Below are positions 15,901 to 25,355 of a stretch of 64,000 nt of DNA, piece after piece. The notes under the pieces were generated by a model. It worked only from the letters and a program-made list of their open reading frames with translations. It did not search any database and was not told the DNA's origin. A program made the translations under genes and the position numbers. This DNA is from Trebonia sp963767685 (GTDB lineage: Bacteria; Actinomycetota; Actinomycetes; Streptosporangiales; Streptosporangiaceae): the NCBI GenBank assembly GCA_963767685.1, contig CAVYEZ010000005.1, forward strand, positions 124,001 through 188,000, in the 5' to 3' direction. Every line of letters starts with the position of its first letter. The stretch's first letter is position 1.

Positions 15901-17234
15901 GCGCGCTCATCCCCATCGCCATCGGGCTCGTCGCCCTGATCGCGACCGCGGTGCTGCGCAGGACTCGCGCCCAAGGGGCGTGGACGCGTCCCGGTCGCGG
16001 CGGGCTCATCGCGGCGCTCCCGGACGCGACGCCGCCCGCCCTGCGGCTCTTGCCGCTGCCGGGCGACGTGGGGCTCGTGGCGGCGCGAGAACTGCGGACG
16101 CGGGTCCGCGGCCGGGTCTTCCGCACCGGGACGCTGCTGGTTCTCGTCATCGTCGCCGCCGCCATCGTCATCCCGACGCTGCTTAGCTCCAAGGCGAGCA
16201 TCCAGCGGGTCGGCGTCGCCGGCCAGCTGAGCGCGCCCATCACGGCTGCGGTGATCGCCGACGGCACCGCCGCCGGCGTCCAGGTCGAGATCGTGGCCGA
16301 GCCGAGCGGACAGGCCGCGTCGGCCGACCTGTGGGCGGGCCGGATCGACCTGGCCGTCGTCGGCGGCCGCCAGGTCGTGGTGGCGAAGGCGATCGCGGCG
16401 TCGGACACCTCGGCACCCGCCGCTCTGACCCGGGCGGTGGCCCGCACCGTCGGCGCCGGCGAGGCGCTGCAGGCGGCCGGGCTCAACCAGGCGCAGGCCA
16501 CCCTCATCACCGGGGCAAGGCCGCTTCCGGTGTCGTCGCTTGCGCCGGGCGGCCCTGGCACCACCAACAGGAACGCGACGTTCATCGGGCTCCTGCTGCT
16601 TGTCTTCATGCTGACCCAGTACAACGCGTGGACGCTGACCGGGGTGCTTGAGGAGAAGTCGAGCAGGATCGTCGAGGTGCTGCTCGCGGCGATCACCCCC
16701 GCCCGGCTGCTGGCCGGCAAGGTCCTCGGCATCGGCCTGACGGCGTTCGTCCAGGCCGGCGTGGCCGTGGCGGCCGCGGTCGCGCTGACGGAGGCGACGC
16801 ACTCCCACGCCCTGGCGGGGATCACGCCCGCGTCCGTCGCCTCGACGCTCGTCTGGCTCGTCCTCGGGTACGCCTTCTACTCGTGGGTGTACGCGGCCGC
16901 CGGGTCGACGGCCGACCGCCAGGAACAGGCACAGTCGCTGCTTTTGCCGCTCGGCCTGCCGGTGATCTTCGGCTACGTGATGGCAACGTCCACGATCAGC
17001 TCGGGGCACCCCTCCGTGCTGTTCCACGTGCTCGCCTACCTGCCGCCGACGGCGCCGTTCGCCATGCCGGTCCTGGTTAGCCTCGGCGCGGCGTCGGCCT
17101 GGCAGTTCGCGCTGTCGGCGGCGATCAGCGTCGCGTGCACGGCCGGCGTCGCCGGGGGCGCCATCGCGGTCTACCGCACGTCCATCCTGCGGACCGGCCG
17201 CCGGGTCCGGCTGCGCGAACTGCTCGCCCGGTAG
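15897..17234 (+). CDS. ABC-2 type permease (NatB-like)
   Basis: 445 residues, GTG start with GGGAGGTG upstream. One transmembrane segment near residue 80 (LLVLVIVAAAIVIPTLL), a large extracytoplasmic loop of about 130 residues, then five or six segments. The conserved cytoplasmic motif VLEEKSSRIVEVLLAAITP is typical of NatB/YhaP permeases. Forms the exporter with the overlapping ATPase gene. Confidence 0.9.
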   Translation: MSALIPIAIGLVALIATAVLRRTRAQGAWTRPGRGGLIAALPDATPPALRLLPLPGDVGLVAARELRTRVRGRVFRTGTLLVLVIVAAAIVIPTLLSSKASIQRVGVAGQLSAPITAAVIADGTAAGVQVEIVAEPSGQAASADLWAGRIDLAVVGGRQVVVAKAIAASDTSAPAALTRAVARTVGAGEALQAAGLNQAQATLITGARPLPVSSLAPGGPGTTNRNATFIGLLLLVFMLTQYNAWTLTGVLEEKSSRIVEVLLAAITPARLLAGKVLGIGLTAFVQAGVAVAAAVALTEATHSHALAGITPASVASTLVWLVLGYAFYSWVYAAAGSTADRQEQAQSLLLPLGLPVIFGYVMATSTISSGHPSVLFHVLAYLPPTAPFAMPVLVSLGAASAWQFALSAAISVACTAGVAGGAIAVYRTSILRTGRRVRLRELLAR

Positions 17235-17267
17235 CGCCGGAGGCGGCTCCGTTTCCCGTGGCCCCGG

Positions 17268-17428
17268 TTTTCCACAATCCTTGTGGACATGGGTGTGCGC
17301 AACGCCGGCGCAGGCTGTGGCCGCTGCTGGGGATAACCGTGGATAACCTGTGCACAATTGCGGGCGATAACGTCCCCGACGTGCGCAAACAGTTGTGCAT
17401 AAGGATGCGCTCCTGTGGATGATCCACA
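17268..17428. other. cluster of eight DnaA-box-like 9-mers
   Basis: Eight 9-mers each differ at one position from TTATCCACA or TTGTCCACA. Forward: TTTTCCACA 17268, TGATCCACA 17420. Reverse: TGTGGACAT 17282, TGGGGATAA 17328, CGTGGATAA 17338, TGTGCACAA 17349, TGTGCATAA 17394, TGTGGATGA 17414 (start positions). The stretch is non-coding and lies between convergent genes, so a promoter role is unlikely. No dnaA, dnaN, rpmH or parAB is nearby, so it is more likely a DnaA-titration or replication-control site than oriC. Confidence 0.65.
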
Positions 17429-17487
17429 CCGTGAGGCGAAAACTCCCCGAGCGCCCGTCGCGCCCCGCGGGAACGCACGTGCGAACT

Positions 17488-18021
17488 TCAGCTGAATTCC
17501 GTGTCGAGCAGGCCGAAGATGACGTCGTCCGCCCACCGCCCGTTCACCCACCCCGAGGACCTGGTGACCCCCTCCCGGGTAAACCCGGCCCGCTCGGCGG
17601 CGGCGATCATGGCGTGGTTGTCGGTCAGGGTCTCCAGCTGCAGCCGGCGCAGGCCGCGGATCGCGAACCCGTAGCGGCACAGCACCCGGACGGTGTCACC
17701 GCCCAGGCCGCGGCCGCGGCAGGCGGGCCGTAGCGAGAGCCCTAGGTGCGCGGACCGGTTGTGCAGGTCGATTCCCCACAGCAGCGCCTCGCCCGCGAGC
17801 TCCCCGGTGGCCAGCTCGGTCACCGCGAAGACGGCGGCGTCCGACGCCGACGGCGCCTCGTCACCCGTCCAGTGCGGTGAGCCGGGGCCGAAGGGGACCG
17901 GCACCCACGGCCGGGTGTCCGAACGCACCCAGGTATCGGTGTCGTCGTAAAGCTCCGCGTGCAGGATCCGGCCGTCGTCCTCACTTCGAGCCCGCAGCTC
18001 CACCAGTTCTCCACGCAGCAT
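17488..18021 (-). CDS. GNAT family N-acetyltransferase (RimJ/RimL-like)
   Basis: 177 residues. Acetyl-CoA-binding motif RPACRGRGLGGDTVRVLCRY and the RimJ-type ending (LQLETLTDNHAMIAAAERAG, then FTREG) are clear. Acceptor unknown: could be a ribosomal protein N-terminus or a small molecule. Confidence 0.9.
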   Translation of the reverse strand: MLRGELVELRARSEDDGRILHAELYDDTDTWVRSDTRPWVPVPFGPGSPHWTGDEAPSASDAAVFAVTELATGELAGEALLWGIDLHNRSAHLGLSLRPACRGRGLGGDTVRVLCRYGFAIRGLRRLQLETLTDNHAMIAAAERAGFTREGVTRSSGWVNGRWADDVIFGLLDTEFS

Positions 18022-18053
18022 GCGGCGACCCTATCCGAGTGCGGGAAGCACTA

Positions 18054-18084
18054 CGGGGCCGGGACCATGATGGTCCCGGCCCCG
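18054..18084 (-). terminator. 13-bp hairpin terminator
   Basis: CGGGGCCGGGACC (18054-18066) pairs perfectly with GGTCCCGGCCCCG (18072-18084), loop ATGAT. It lies 17 nt past the stop of the secreted beta-helix gene, which is transcribed leftwards. Confidence 0.8.
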
Positions 18085-18100
18085 CGCGGCCATCGGTAAA

Positions 18101-20074
18101 TCAGCCGGTGTAGTTAGGTGCGTCCACCGGGACGCCGATTCCTGGGTTAGTGGTCGAGTCGACCGCTCCGCCGGTGCCGTTGATGATCGAGTTGAGACCG
18201 CCGTTGCCGCCGATGTAGACCCCGAACACGTTGTCGACCTGCACTCCGGGAGCCTGCGGGACCTGGAACGCCTCGGTGACGTTGGTCGGGGAGTTGTTGT
18301 TGTCGATGAACACCACGTAGCTGCCCACGCCGTAGGCCTTGAAGGTCTTCACGTTGTTGGTGACCTGGATGGCCGGGTAGCCAGTGAACGTGGACGACTC
18401 ATTCCACACGGACTGGCTCGGCACGTCGTAGGGCAGCTCGTTCTGGAAGAACACTTCGGTGCCGCCCTGGCCGCTCCACACGACCTCGCTCTTCTGGTAG
18501 TGCTCCACCGCGAGGCCGTAGGCGGTGACGTTGTTCCCGGTGACGACGAGGCCGGTGTCGCCCTTGTTGGCGGTCCAGCCGACGTCGTTGCCGTGGTCAG
18601 CGCGCCACGCCCACACGTCGTCGATGATCGAGTTCGACGCGTTGTCGAGCAGGCTGACCGTCGCCGACGTCGTGGTCGTCTCCGCGCCGCCGACACGGAA
18701 GAAGACGTCCTGGATCGTGTCCGGGTCAGTGGCCGACCCGGGCAGCAGCGGGACGCCGACCGAGACCAGGGCCGGCGAGTTGACCGGGCCCGCGTCGACG
18801 ATGAGGCCCGAGACCTTCACGCCCTTGTTCGGCAGCACGACCAGGGCCGCGTTGCCCTTCTGCGGGACCAGGGTGGCGAAGCCGAGGCCGAGCACGACCG
18901 TGTCCGGGCGGCTGACGATGATCGGCGCGTTCAGGTTGTAGACGCCGGGGGTCAGCACCAGGTTCTTGCCGAGCGCCAGCGCCACGTCGATGGCCGCGAC
19001 CGAGGTGGACGGGTTGGCGATGAAGAACGACGACAGCGGCCGCGACGAGCCGGCCTCGGTGCCGCTCGACCAGGACGGTCCGGTCGAGCTGGTCTGTACG
19101 GCGGGCACGAAGACGCGGTTGTTTCCGCTCGCGTCCTGGTAGAGGAACGGTTCTTCCTGGGTCACCGGGCTGGTGGCGAGTACGGTGTTCTGCTGGCACT
19201 GACCGGTGAAGACTGGCGCGGGCGCGCCTTCGACGCCGGAGTAGACCATGTTCCACAGCCCGTTCGGGCAGCCGTTCGCGCCGCCGATGGAGCTGTTGCG
19301 CACCATGTACTGCTGGTTGCCGTAGAAGTTGAGGTCACCGGTGATCTGGCTGTCGGCGATGAACCCGCCGCTAGCGTAGTCGTCCGCCCCGCCGCAGTAG
19401 TCCTGGAAGACGACGCTGCCGTTGATGATGGCCCGGCGGATGGGCGTGGCCTGGGACGCTGCCCACATCTCGGTGCTGTTCGCGCATCCGGCGCCGCCGG
19501 GGTCGGGCACGGGCGGCGCATAGGCCGGCGCCGCGGCCGGCAGGTCGACGTTGAGGTCCAGGTTGGACAGCGACCGCCAGAAGTTATCGTCGGCGTTGCA
19601 GGTTGGGTTGCCATTGGAGTCGGTGCCGCACAGGTTGTCGAACACGTCGATGGCGCCGTTGACCACCGTGTCCTGCGGCATCGCCCCGAGGCCGGCGACC
19701 TCGGTGTAGTAGCCGACCTGGAAGACCAGCGGCTCGGACTTGGAGCCGTAGGTGCCCGGCTCGAAGAACACCGCGTACCGGTCGCTGTCGAACTGGGCGC
19801 TGACCGGCACCTGCTGGGTCGCGATCGCGTTAAGGTCGGCCTGGATCGCCGACTGGCTCATCGTGTCGTTGAATACGCAGACATTTGGCCCGAAGGTGGT
19901 GGTCTCGGCGTCCGGGCACAGGCTCGTGGCCGACGCCGCCGGGCTGGCGGCGGCCGACGACGATGCCTGGCCCGTGACCGCGGCGCTCGCGGGCACCGCC
20001 GCGAGCGCGCCGACGGCCAGCGCCCCGGCGAAGATCAGGGAAGGGAGAAGCAGGGGCCGGGCAATTAGATGCAT
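18101..20074 (-). CDS. secreted parallel beta-helix protein
   Basis: 657 residues. A Sec signal peptide at about 1-32 (hydrophobic core LLPSLIFAGALAVGALAAV, cleavage after ASA) precedes a Ser/Ala-rich linker. The body is rich in Asn, Gly, Val and Thr with short repeated beta strands, typical of pectate-lyase-fold or GH55-like parallel beta-helices, in two sections (about 90-290 and 350-640). Relatives in actinomycetes are often labelled adenylyl cyclase without support; no cyclase motif is seen. An extracellular polysaccharide-binding or degrading role is likely but unproven. The upstream region carries a tandem TTTCTTACA repeat. Confidence 0.75.
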   Translation of the reverse strand: MHLIARPLLLPSLIFAGALAVGALAAVPASAAVTGQASSSAAASPAASATSLCPDAETTTFGPNVCVFNDTMSQSAIQADLNAIATQQVPVSAQFDSDRYAVFFEPGTYGSKSEPLVFQVGYYTEVAGLGAMPQDTVVNGAIDVFDNLCGTDSNGNPTCNADDNFWRSLSNLDLNVDLPAAAPAYAPPVPDPGGAGCANSTEMWAASQATPIRRAIINGSVVFQDYCGGADDYASGGFIADSQITGDLNFYGNQQYMVRNSSIGGANGCPNGLWNMVYSGVEGAPAPVFTGQCQQNTVLATSPVTQEEPFLYQDASGNNRVFVPAVQTSSTGPSWSSGTEAGSSRPLSSFFIANPSTSVAAIDVALALGKNLVLTPGVYNLNAPIIVSRPDTVVLGLGFATLVPQKGNAALVVLPNKGVKVSGLIVDAGPVNSPALVSVGVPLLPGSATDPDTIQDVFFRVGGAETTTTSATVSLLDNASNSIIDDVWAWRADHGNDVGWTANKGDTGLVVTGNNVTAYGLAVEHYQKSEVVWSGQGGTEVFFQNELPYDVPSQSVWNESSTFTGYPAIQVTNNVKTFKAYGVGSYVVFIDNNNSPTNVTEAFQVPQAPGVQVDNVFGVYIGGNGGLNSIINGTGGAVDSTTNPGIGVPVDAPNYTG

Positions 20075-20171
20075 GGGCGCACCTCACTGTGCTCACTGGG
20101 AAAGACTCAGCTGAAATGTAACTGAAGAGCCTTACCGTGGCACTAGGCGCGATGCATTTACATGATTTTCA

Positions 20172-20189
20172 TTTCTTACATTTCTTACA
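20172..20189. repeat. tandem 9-bp repeat upstream of beta-helix gene
   Basis: TTTCTTACA occurs twice back to back (20172-20180, 20181-20189) in an A/T-rich stretch about 100 bp upstream of the secreted protein start. A regulator site is possible; it lies in the 134 bp between that gene and the amidohydrolase stop. Confidence 0.5.
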
Positions 20190-20223
20190 GTGAACGCTAT
20201 GCGGCCGGCGCCATTTTCGTTTT

Positions 20224-21090
20224 CTAGTCCAGGCCGAGCACCTTCACCGCGTTGGACTTGAGTATCTTGGCCCTGGCGTCCGGCTTGAAGTCAAGCGCCT
20301 CGAAGTCTCTTAGCCAGCGCTCCGGGGTGAGCAGCGGGTAGTCGGTGCCGAACAGCACCTTGTCCTGCAGGTAGGAGTTGGCCGCGCGGACCAGGTCGGC
20401 CGGGAAGTACTTGGGCGACCAGCCGGACAGGTCGATGTACACGTTCGACTTGTGCGTCGCGATCGAGATCGACGAGGCCGCCCAGGGCACCGACGGGTGC
20501 GCGAGGATCACGGTGAGCGCGGGGAAGTCCGCCGCCACGTCGTCGACCAGCATCGGATCGGACAGCCGCAGCTTCAGCCCGCGCCCGCCGGGCAGGCCCG
20601 CGCCGATCCCCGTCTGGCCTGAGTGGAACAGCGCGGGCACGCCGAGCGACTCGATCTCCGCCCACAGCGGGTAGAAGGCCAGGTCGTTCGGCGCGAATCC
20701 CTGCAGCGTCGGATGGAACTTGAAGCCCTTCACGCCGTAGTCCCGGACCAGCGAGCGCGCCTGCGCCACCGCGTCCTGCCCGCGCAGCGGGTCGACCGAG
20801 CCGAACGGGATCAGCACGTCGGCGTGCTCCGCCGCCTGGGTGGCGATCTCCTCGCTCGATATCGTGGCGTGCCCGGTCGCCGTGAACGCGTCCACGGTGA
20901 AGACCACGGCCGCCATGTTCAGCCCCCGGTAGAGGTCGGCGATCTGTTCCAGCGTCGGCGTGCGGTCGTGGCTGGCGCGGAAGTACTTCGCCGACGCCTC
21001 CATCAGCTCGTCGTCCATTGAGTGGTGCCCGTGCCCGTCAACCTCGATGTGCACGTGCACGTCGATGGCGGCCAGCGATTCAGTTCGCAT
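20224..21090 (-). CDS. amidohydrolase family (metal-dependent) protein
   Basis: 288 residues from ATG 21090. The HxH metal motif is H12-V-H14 (AIDVHVHIE). KFHPTLQGFAPND, VILAHPSVPW and VLFGTDYPLLTPERWL give the remaining TIM-barrel metal and catalytic positions of the amidohydrolase_2 group, which holds decarboxylases and hydrolases of aromatic or lactone substrates. An ATG at 21174 would add an unrelated Arg-rich leader. Substrate unknown. Confidence 0.88.
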   Translation of the reverse strand: MRTESLAAIDVHVHIEVDGHGHHSMDDELMEASAKYFRASHDRTPTLEQIADLYRGLNMAAVVFTVDAFTATGHATISSEEIATQAAEHADVLIPFGSVDPLRGQDAVAQARSLVRDYGVKGFKFHPTLQGFAPNDLAFYPLWAEIESLGVPALFHSGQTGIGAGLPGGRGLKLRLSDPMLVDDVAADFPALTVILAHPSVPWAASSISIATHKSNVYIDLSGWSPKYFPADLVRAANSYLQDKVLFGTDYPLLTPERWLRDFEALDFKPDARAKILKSNAVKVLGLD

Positions 21091-21457
21091 GTTTTCGAAA
21101 CCTACCCGTCGAACGCGGCGCCGAATACGGGCGCTACCGCATCCACCCGTGACGCAAGCATCATTTCCGCCCACAGAATATCAGGAAACCTGATCATCAA
21201 CAGGTCCGGTGCGCCCGGACGTCGTGCGCACAGGCCAAGGGTGTCACTCCGTGACGGAGTCACCACGGGGCTCTTGTCGGCCGCGGCGGGCCTGATAAGA
21301 TCGCGGTTTTTGCGATCAGGCCCGCCGCGGCCGACACCGGGGGGTACGGGGGTCGCCCCCCCCGGGAGAAAGCTGTGGCGAGCACTAAGATCACTGCTTG
21401 CTAACTAGTCGGCCTTCCCATTGCCCGCCTGCGGTCCGCTATGCGAATGTCGGCCAT
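21091..21457. other. divergent intergenic region with strong secondary structure
   Basis: 367 bases between the amidohydrolase and the acetoacetyl-CoA synthetase genes. It holds GTCAC-TCC-GTGAC-GGA-GTCAC (21243-21263, two mutually exclusive hairpins), a perfect 22-bp inverted repeat (21275-21336) and a G-run/C-run hairpin just after (about 21337-21364). No coding potential was recognised. Confidence 0.6.
21275..21336. repeat. perfect 22-bp inverted repeat
   Basis: Arms 21275-21296 and 21315-21336 are exact reverse complements; the loop is 18 nt. GATCGC/GCGATC inside the loop offers an alternative fold. It lies upstream of both divergent genes, so it is not an ordinary terminator; it could act as an attenuator or be a degenerate mobile-element end. 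Confidence 0.75.
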
Positions 21458-23523
21458 GTGAGCGAAGCCGCCGATTCTCTTAGCGTTCCCATGGACCTGT
21501 CCGCCAGCGACCCGGTGACCGGGCCCGTCAAGGCGGGCGATCTGCTGTGGACGCCGACCCCCGAGCGGGTCGCCAGCGCCAACATCACCGCGTTCTCCCG
21601 CTGGCTCACCGAGACTCGCGGCCTGGGCTTCGCGAACTACCCCGACCTGTGGCAGTGGTCGGTCACCGAGACCGACGCCTTCTGGCAGGCGGTCTGGGAC
21701 TACAGCGGCATCATCGCCACGCTTGACCGCAACGAGCAGCCGACCGCGGTCCTCGGCAAGCGCGACATGCCCGGCGCGGAGTGGTTCCCCGGCGCACGGC
21801 TCAACTACGCGGAGAACGTCATGCGCCGGGAGGCGCCCGGCGAGGTCGCGCTGTACTACCACTCGGAGACGGTTCCCGTCACCCCGATGTACTGGGACGA
21901 GCTCGGCCCCGCGGTCAGGACCCTCGCCACCCGGCTGCGCGCGCTCGGCGTCAAGCCGGGCGACCGGGTCGCCTCAATGCTGCCCAACATCCCCCAGGCC
22001 GTCATCGCGATGCTGGCGACCACGTCGATCGGGGCGATCTGGACGAGCGTCTCCCCCGACTTCGGCTGGCGGGGCGTGCTCGACCGGTTCCGGCAGCTTC
22101 AGCCGAAGGTGCTGATCTGCACCGGCGGCTACCAGTACAACGGCAAGGCCTACGACCGTTCCGGCGAGCTGAAGCAGATCATCGACGACCTCACGTGCCT
22201 TGAGCACGTGATCTACCTGCCGTTCGGTGACGTTCCCGCCCCCGCCGCGAACGCGCGGTCCTGGCCGGAGCTGCTGGCCGGCCCCTCGGTGTCACGGGAC
22301 GAGTTCACGTACCACCACGGACCGTTCGGGATGCCGCTCTGGATCTTGTTCTCGAGCGGCACCACCGGGACTGCCGAAAGCGATCACCCACAGCCACGGC
22401 GGCATCCTGCTCGAGCAGCTTAAGCTGCAGCACCTGAACATGAACCTGTCCGCCGGGCGACGTGCTGTTCTTCTACACCACCACCGGGTGGATGATGTGG
22501 AACTTCATGGTCAGCTCGCTGGTGCTGGGGGTCAAGCCGCTGCTGTACGACGGGAACCCCGGCTACCCGGAGCCGGACGCGCTGTGGCGGATGGCCGCCG
22601 ATGCGAAGGTGACGCTCTTCGGCGGGTCTCCGGCTTACGCGGACATGCTCGCCAAGCGCGGCGTGGTACCGAAGGACAAGTACGACCTGTCCGCCCTTGA
22701 GTGCGTGATGCTGGCCGGCTCGCCGGTGTCGCCCGAGGTGTACGCCTGGTTCTACCGCAACGTCAAGCGGGACCTGTGGCTGCACGTCGGCTCCGGCGGC
22801 ACCGACGTGTGCGCCGGGTTCACCGGCGGGTCGCCGACGCTGCCCACCTACGCGGGCGAGCACCAGCACCGCAACCTCGGCGTCGCCGCCTACGCGTTCA
22901 ACGACGCGGGCGAGCCCGTCGTCGGCGAGGTCGGCGAGATGGTGATCACCAAGCCGCTGCCGTCGATGCCGGTGAAGTTCTGGGGCGACGACGCGGAGAT
23001 GACCCGGTACAAGGGCACCTACTTCGACGAGTGGCCCGGCGTATGGCGGCAGGGCGACTTCTTCAAGGTCACCCCGCGCGGCGGCACCTTCGTGCTCGGC
23101 CGGTCGGACGCCACGCTCAACCGCTTCGGCGTGCGGATCGGCACCGCCGAGATCTACAACGTCCTGGAAGGCATCCGCGAGGTCGACGACGCGATCGTGG
23201 TCAACCTGGACCTGCCGGGCGGGCACTTCTTCATGCCGATGTTCGTCAAGCTCGCCGACGGCCTCACGCTGGACGACGACATCATCGGCGAGATCAAGGC
23301 GCGGCTGCGGCGCGAGTACACGCCGCGGCACGTACCGGACAAGTTCATCCAGGTGCCCGCCATCCCCACCACGCTGACCGGGAAGAAGCTCGAGGTCCCG
23401 GTCCGCAGGCTGCTGATGGGCGTGCCGCTGGAGAAGGCCGCCAACACGAGCGCGATGGCCGACCCGTCCGCGCTGGACGCGTTCATCGACTACGCGCAAA
23501 CCCAGAGCGATTACAAAATGTAA
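21458..23523 (+). pseudogene. aacS: acetoacetate-CoA ligase (acetoacetyl-CoA synthetase); two frameshifts
   Basis: Adenylate-forming enzyme that activates acetoacetate with ATP and CoA. The family N-terminus is clear (LLWTPTPERVASANITAFSR) and the AMP-binding motif reads ILFSSGTTG, then LPKAITHSHGG one frame over. The C-terminus has the GRSDATLNRFGVRIGTAEIY and TGKKLEVPVRRLLMG signatures. Two single-base insertions break the frame, near 22370 (GGGACTG) and near 22458 (GGGCGAC); removing both restores a normal-length enzyme of about 688 residues. It opens the proposed ketone carboxylation locus, where it would convert the product acetoacetate to acetoacetyl-CoA. GTG 21458 is the likeliest start. 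Confidence 0.85.
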
Positions 23524-23555
23524 TGTAAGGCGAGCAGACAGACCAGGGGGTTCCA

Positions 23556-25355
23556 ATGACGGAACAGGCAGGCTTCCCGCTCCCCTCGCAGATCGCTGAC
23601 GTGCCCGGCGCGGAGAACTGGCGCTCCATGTACCAGTACTTCACCCGCTTCCAGCCGGAGGACGACAAGCGCTTCTGGTTTTACAACTCCATGCACTTCC
23701 CCGAGCCGATGCCGGCGTTCGACACGATCACCGGAGAGATCCCCTACCAGGCGATCGGCGCTAACACGGCCCGGCTGTTCGTCTTCCCCACCACGCTCGG
23801 CATCGAGCACCGGATCGTCAACGGGCGGATCTACATCACCGCCAACCCGGTGCTCGACCCCGCGGAGATCGAGCGGCGCGCCGCCGAGTTCGGCCCGCGG
23901 GCCGGGTACTACTTCGAGAACTGGGACTCCCTGTACGAGGGGTGGAAGGACCGGCTGCGCGCCCTGATCGCCGAGATCGAGTCGGTTTCGGTTCCCGAGC
24001 TGACGGAGTGGGAGCCCGCCGACGTCGTCTTCGGCGCGGTCGGGGTCGCGCAGAACCACTACCTGGTGGAGAACTTCCACAAGGTACTGGCGCTTTACTC
24101 GAAGATGTGGCACCACCACACCGAGATGCTGATGCTCGGCTACGGCGCGTACGTGGTGTTCTTCCAGTTCTGCCAGCAGGCGTTCCCCGAGATAAGCGAC
24201 CAGACCGTGGCCCGCATGGTGGCGGGCATCGACGTGATCATGTACCGGCCGGACGACGAGCTGAAGGCGCTTGCGCGGCTCGCGGTCGAGCTGGGCGTCG
24301 ACGACCTGTTCGCCGAGGGGTGCGCCGCCGCCGACGTGCTCTCCGCGCTTGAGTCGCGCGGCGACGCCGGGGCACGGTGGCTTGACGCGTTCGCCAAGGC
24401 GCGCGACCCGTGGTTCCACGTCTCGTCCGGCGACGGCTTCTACCACCACCACCTGTCCTGGAACGACGACCTGACCGTGCCGTTCACCGCGCTCCCCGGG
24501 TACGTCGCGGCGGCGCGCGGCGGCGGCATCCGGCCGCGGCCGACCGAGAAGCTCATCGCCGAGCGGGACCGGATCGCCGCCGGCTACCGCGACCTGCTGC
24601 CAACCGACGACGAGAAGGCCGCGTTCGACCAGATGCTCGGCCTGTGCCGGCTGGTGTTCCCGTTCGTGGAGGACCACAAGTTCTACTGCGAGCACTGGTT
24701 CACGACGCGCTTCTTCCAGAAGGTCAAGGCGTTCGGCGCGCTGCTCGCGCGGTTGGGCGTGATCGCCGAGGCCGACGACGTCTTCCACCTGCACCACACC
24801 GAGATCGACCAGGCGCTGGCCGACGTCGCCCTCGCCTGGGCGGCCGGCAGCCCGCCCCTGGGCGCGAAGCACTTCCAGCCGCTGATCGCCGAGCGCAAGC
24901 GGATGCTGAAGGTGCTCAAGGACTGGTCGCCGCCGCCGGCCCTCGGCCCCGTGCCCGAGGCGCTGAACGACCCCGCGGTGCGCATGCTCTGGGGCATCAC
25001 CAGCGAGCGGATCGAGTCGTGGCTGAACCCGGACCCCGACGAGGTCGTCGGGGTCGCCGCCTCGGCCGGCGTGGTCGAGGGAACCGCCCGGGTGCTGTTC
25101 GACGTGGCCGAGATCGGCGAGCTGCGCGAGGGCGAGATCCTCGTCGTGCCGGTCACCGCGCCGTCCTGGGCGCCGGTGTTCGCGAAGATCAAGGCGGCCG
25201 TCTCCGACATCGGCGGCTCGATGTCGCACGCGGCGATCGTCGCCCGCGAGTACGGGCTGCCCGCCGTCGTCGGCTGCGGCGACGCGACCAGGCGGATCAG
25301 GACCGGGGACAGGGTCAGGGTCGACGGCGACCGCGGCACGGTCCGGGTGCTTTAA
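23556..25355 (+). CDS. PEP-utilising enzyme subunit, phenylphosphate-synthase alpha-like (swivelling His domain)
   Basis: 599 residues, ATG with AGGGGGT upstream. The C-terminus is a PEP-mobilising swivel domain with the phosphohistidine motif GGSMSHAAIVAREYGLPAVV (His about 558). The first 450 residues are a helical substrate domain like those of phenylphosphate synthase subunit 1 and rifampin phosphotransferase. The ATP-grasp half is supplied by the next gene, which abuts directly, so together they form a split PEP-synthase-like kinase. Such enzymes use ATP to make a phosphohistidine and then phosphorylate an alcohol or enol, releasing AMP and phosphate. Neighbours suggest a ketone enol as acceptor; phenol or another alcohol cannot be excluded. 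Confidence 0.75.
   Translation: MTEQAGFPLPSQIADVPGAENWRSMYQYFTRFQPEDDKRFWFYNSMHFPEPMPAFDTITGEIPYQAIGANTARLFVFPTTLGIEHRIVNGRIYITANPVLDPAEIERRAAEFGPRAGYYFENWDSLYEGWKDRLRALIAEIESVSVPELTEWEPADVVFGAVGVAQNHYLVENFHKVLALYSKMWHHHTEMLMLGYGAYVVFFQFCQQAFPEISDQTVARMVAGIDVIMYRPDDELKALARLAVELGVDDLFAEGCAAADVLSALESRGDAGARWLDAFAKARDPWFHVSSGDGFYHHHLSWNDDLTVPFTALPGYVAAARGGGIRPRPTEKLIAERDRIAAGYRDLLPTDDEKAAFDQMLGLCRLVFPFVEDHKFYCEHWFTTRFFQKVKAFGALLARLGVIAEADDVFHLHHTEIDQALADVALAWAAGSPPLGAKHFQPLIAERKRMLKVLKDWSPPPALGPVPEALNDPAVRMLWGITSERIESWLNPDPDEVVGVAASAGVVEGTARVLFDVAEIGELREGEILVVPVTAPSWAPVFAKIKAAVSDIGGSMSHAAIVAREYGLPAVVGCGDATRRIRTGDRVRVDGDRGTVRVL

Noticed and set aside
17268..17428. Chromosomal oriC
   Set aside because: DnaA boxes are present but dnaA, dnaN, recF, rpmH and parAB are absent and no A/T-rich unwinding region is seen; kept only as a DnaA-box cluster.
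18101..20074. Adenylyl cyclase annotation for the beta-helix protein
   Set aside because: The label is common for relatives, but no nucleotide-cyclase motif is visible and the protein is secreted with a beta-helix pattern.
22361..22465. Programmed ribosomal frameshifting in the acetoacetyl-CoA synthetase gene
   Set aside because: Two separate +1 shifts, no slippery heptamer or pseudoknot, and similar indels elsewhere in the window; sequence error or mutation is simpler.
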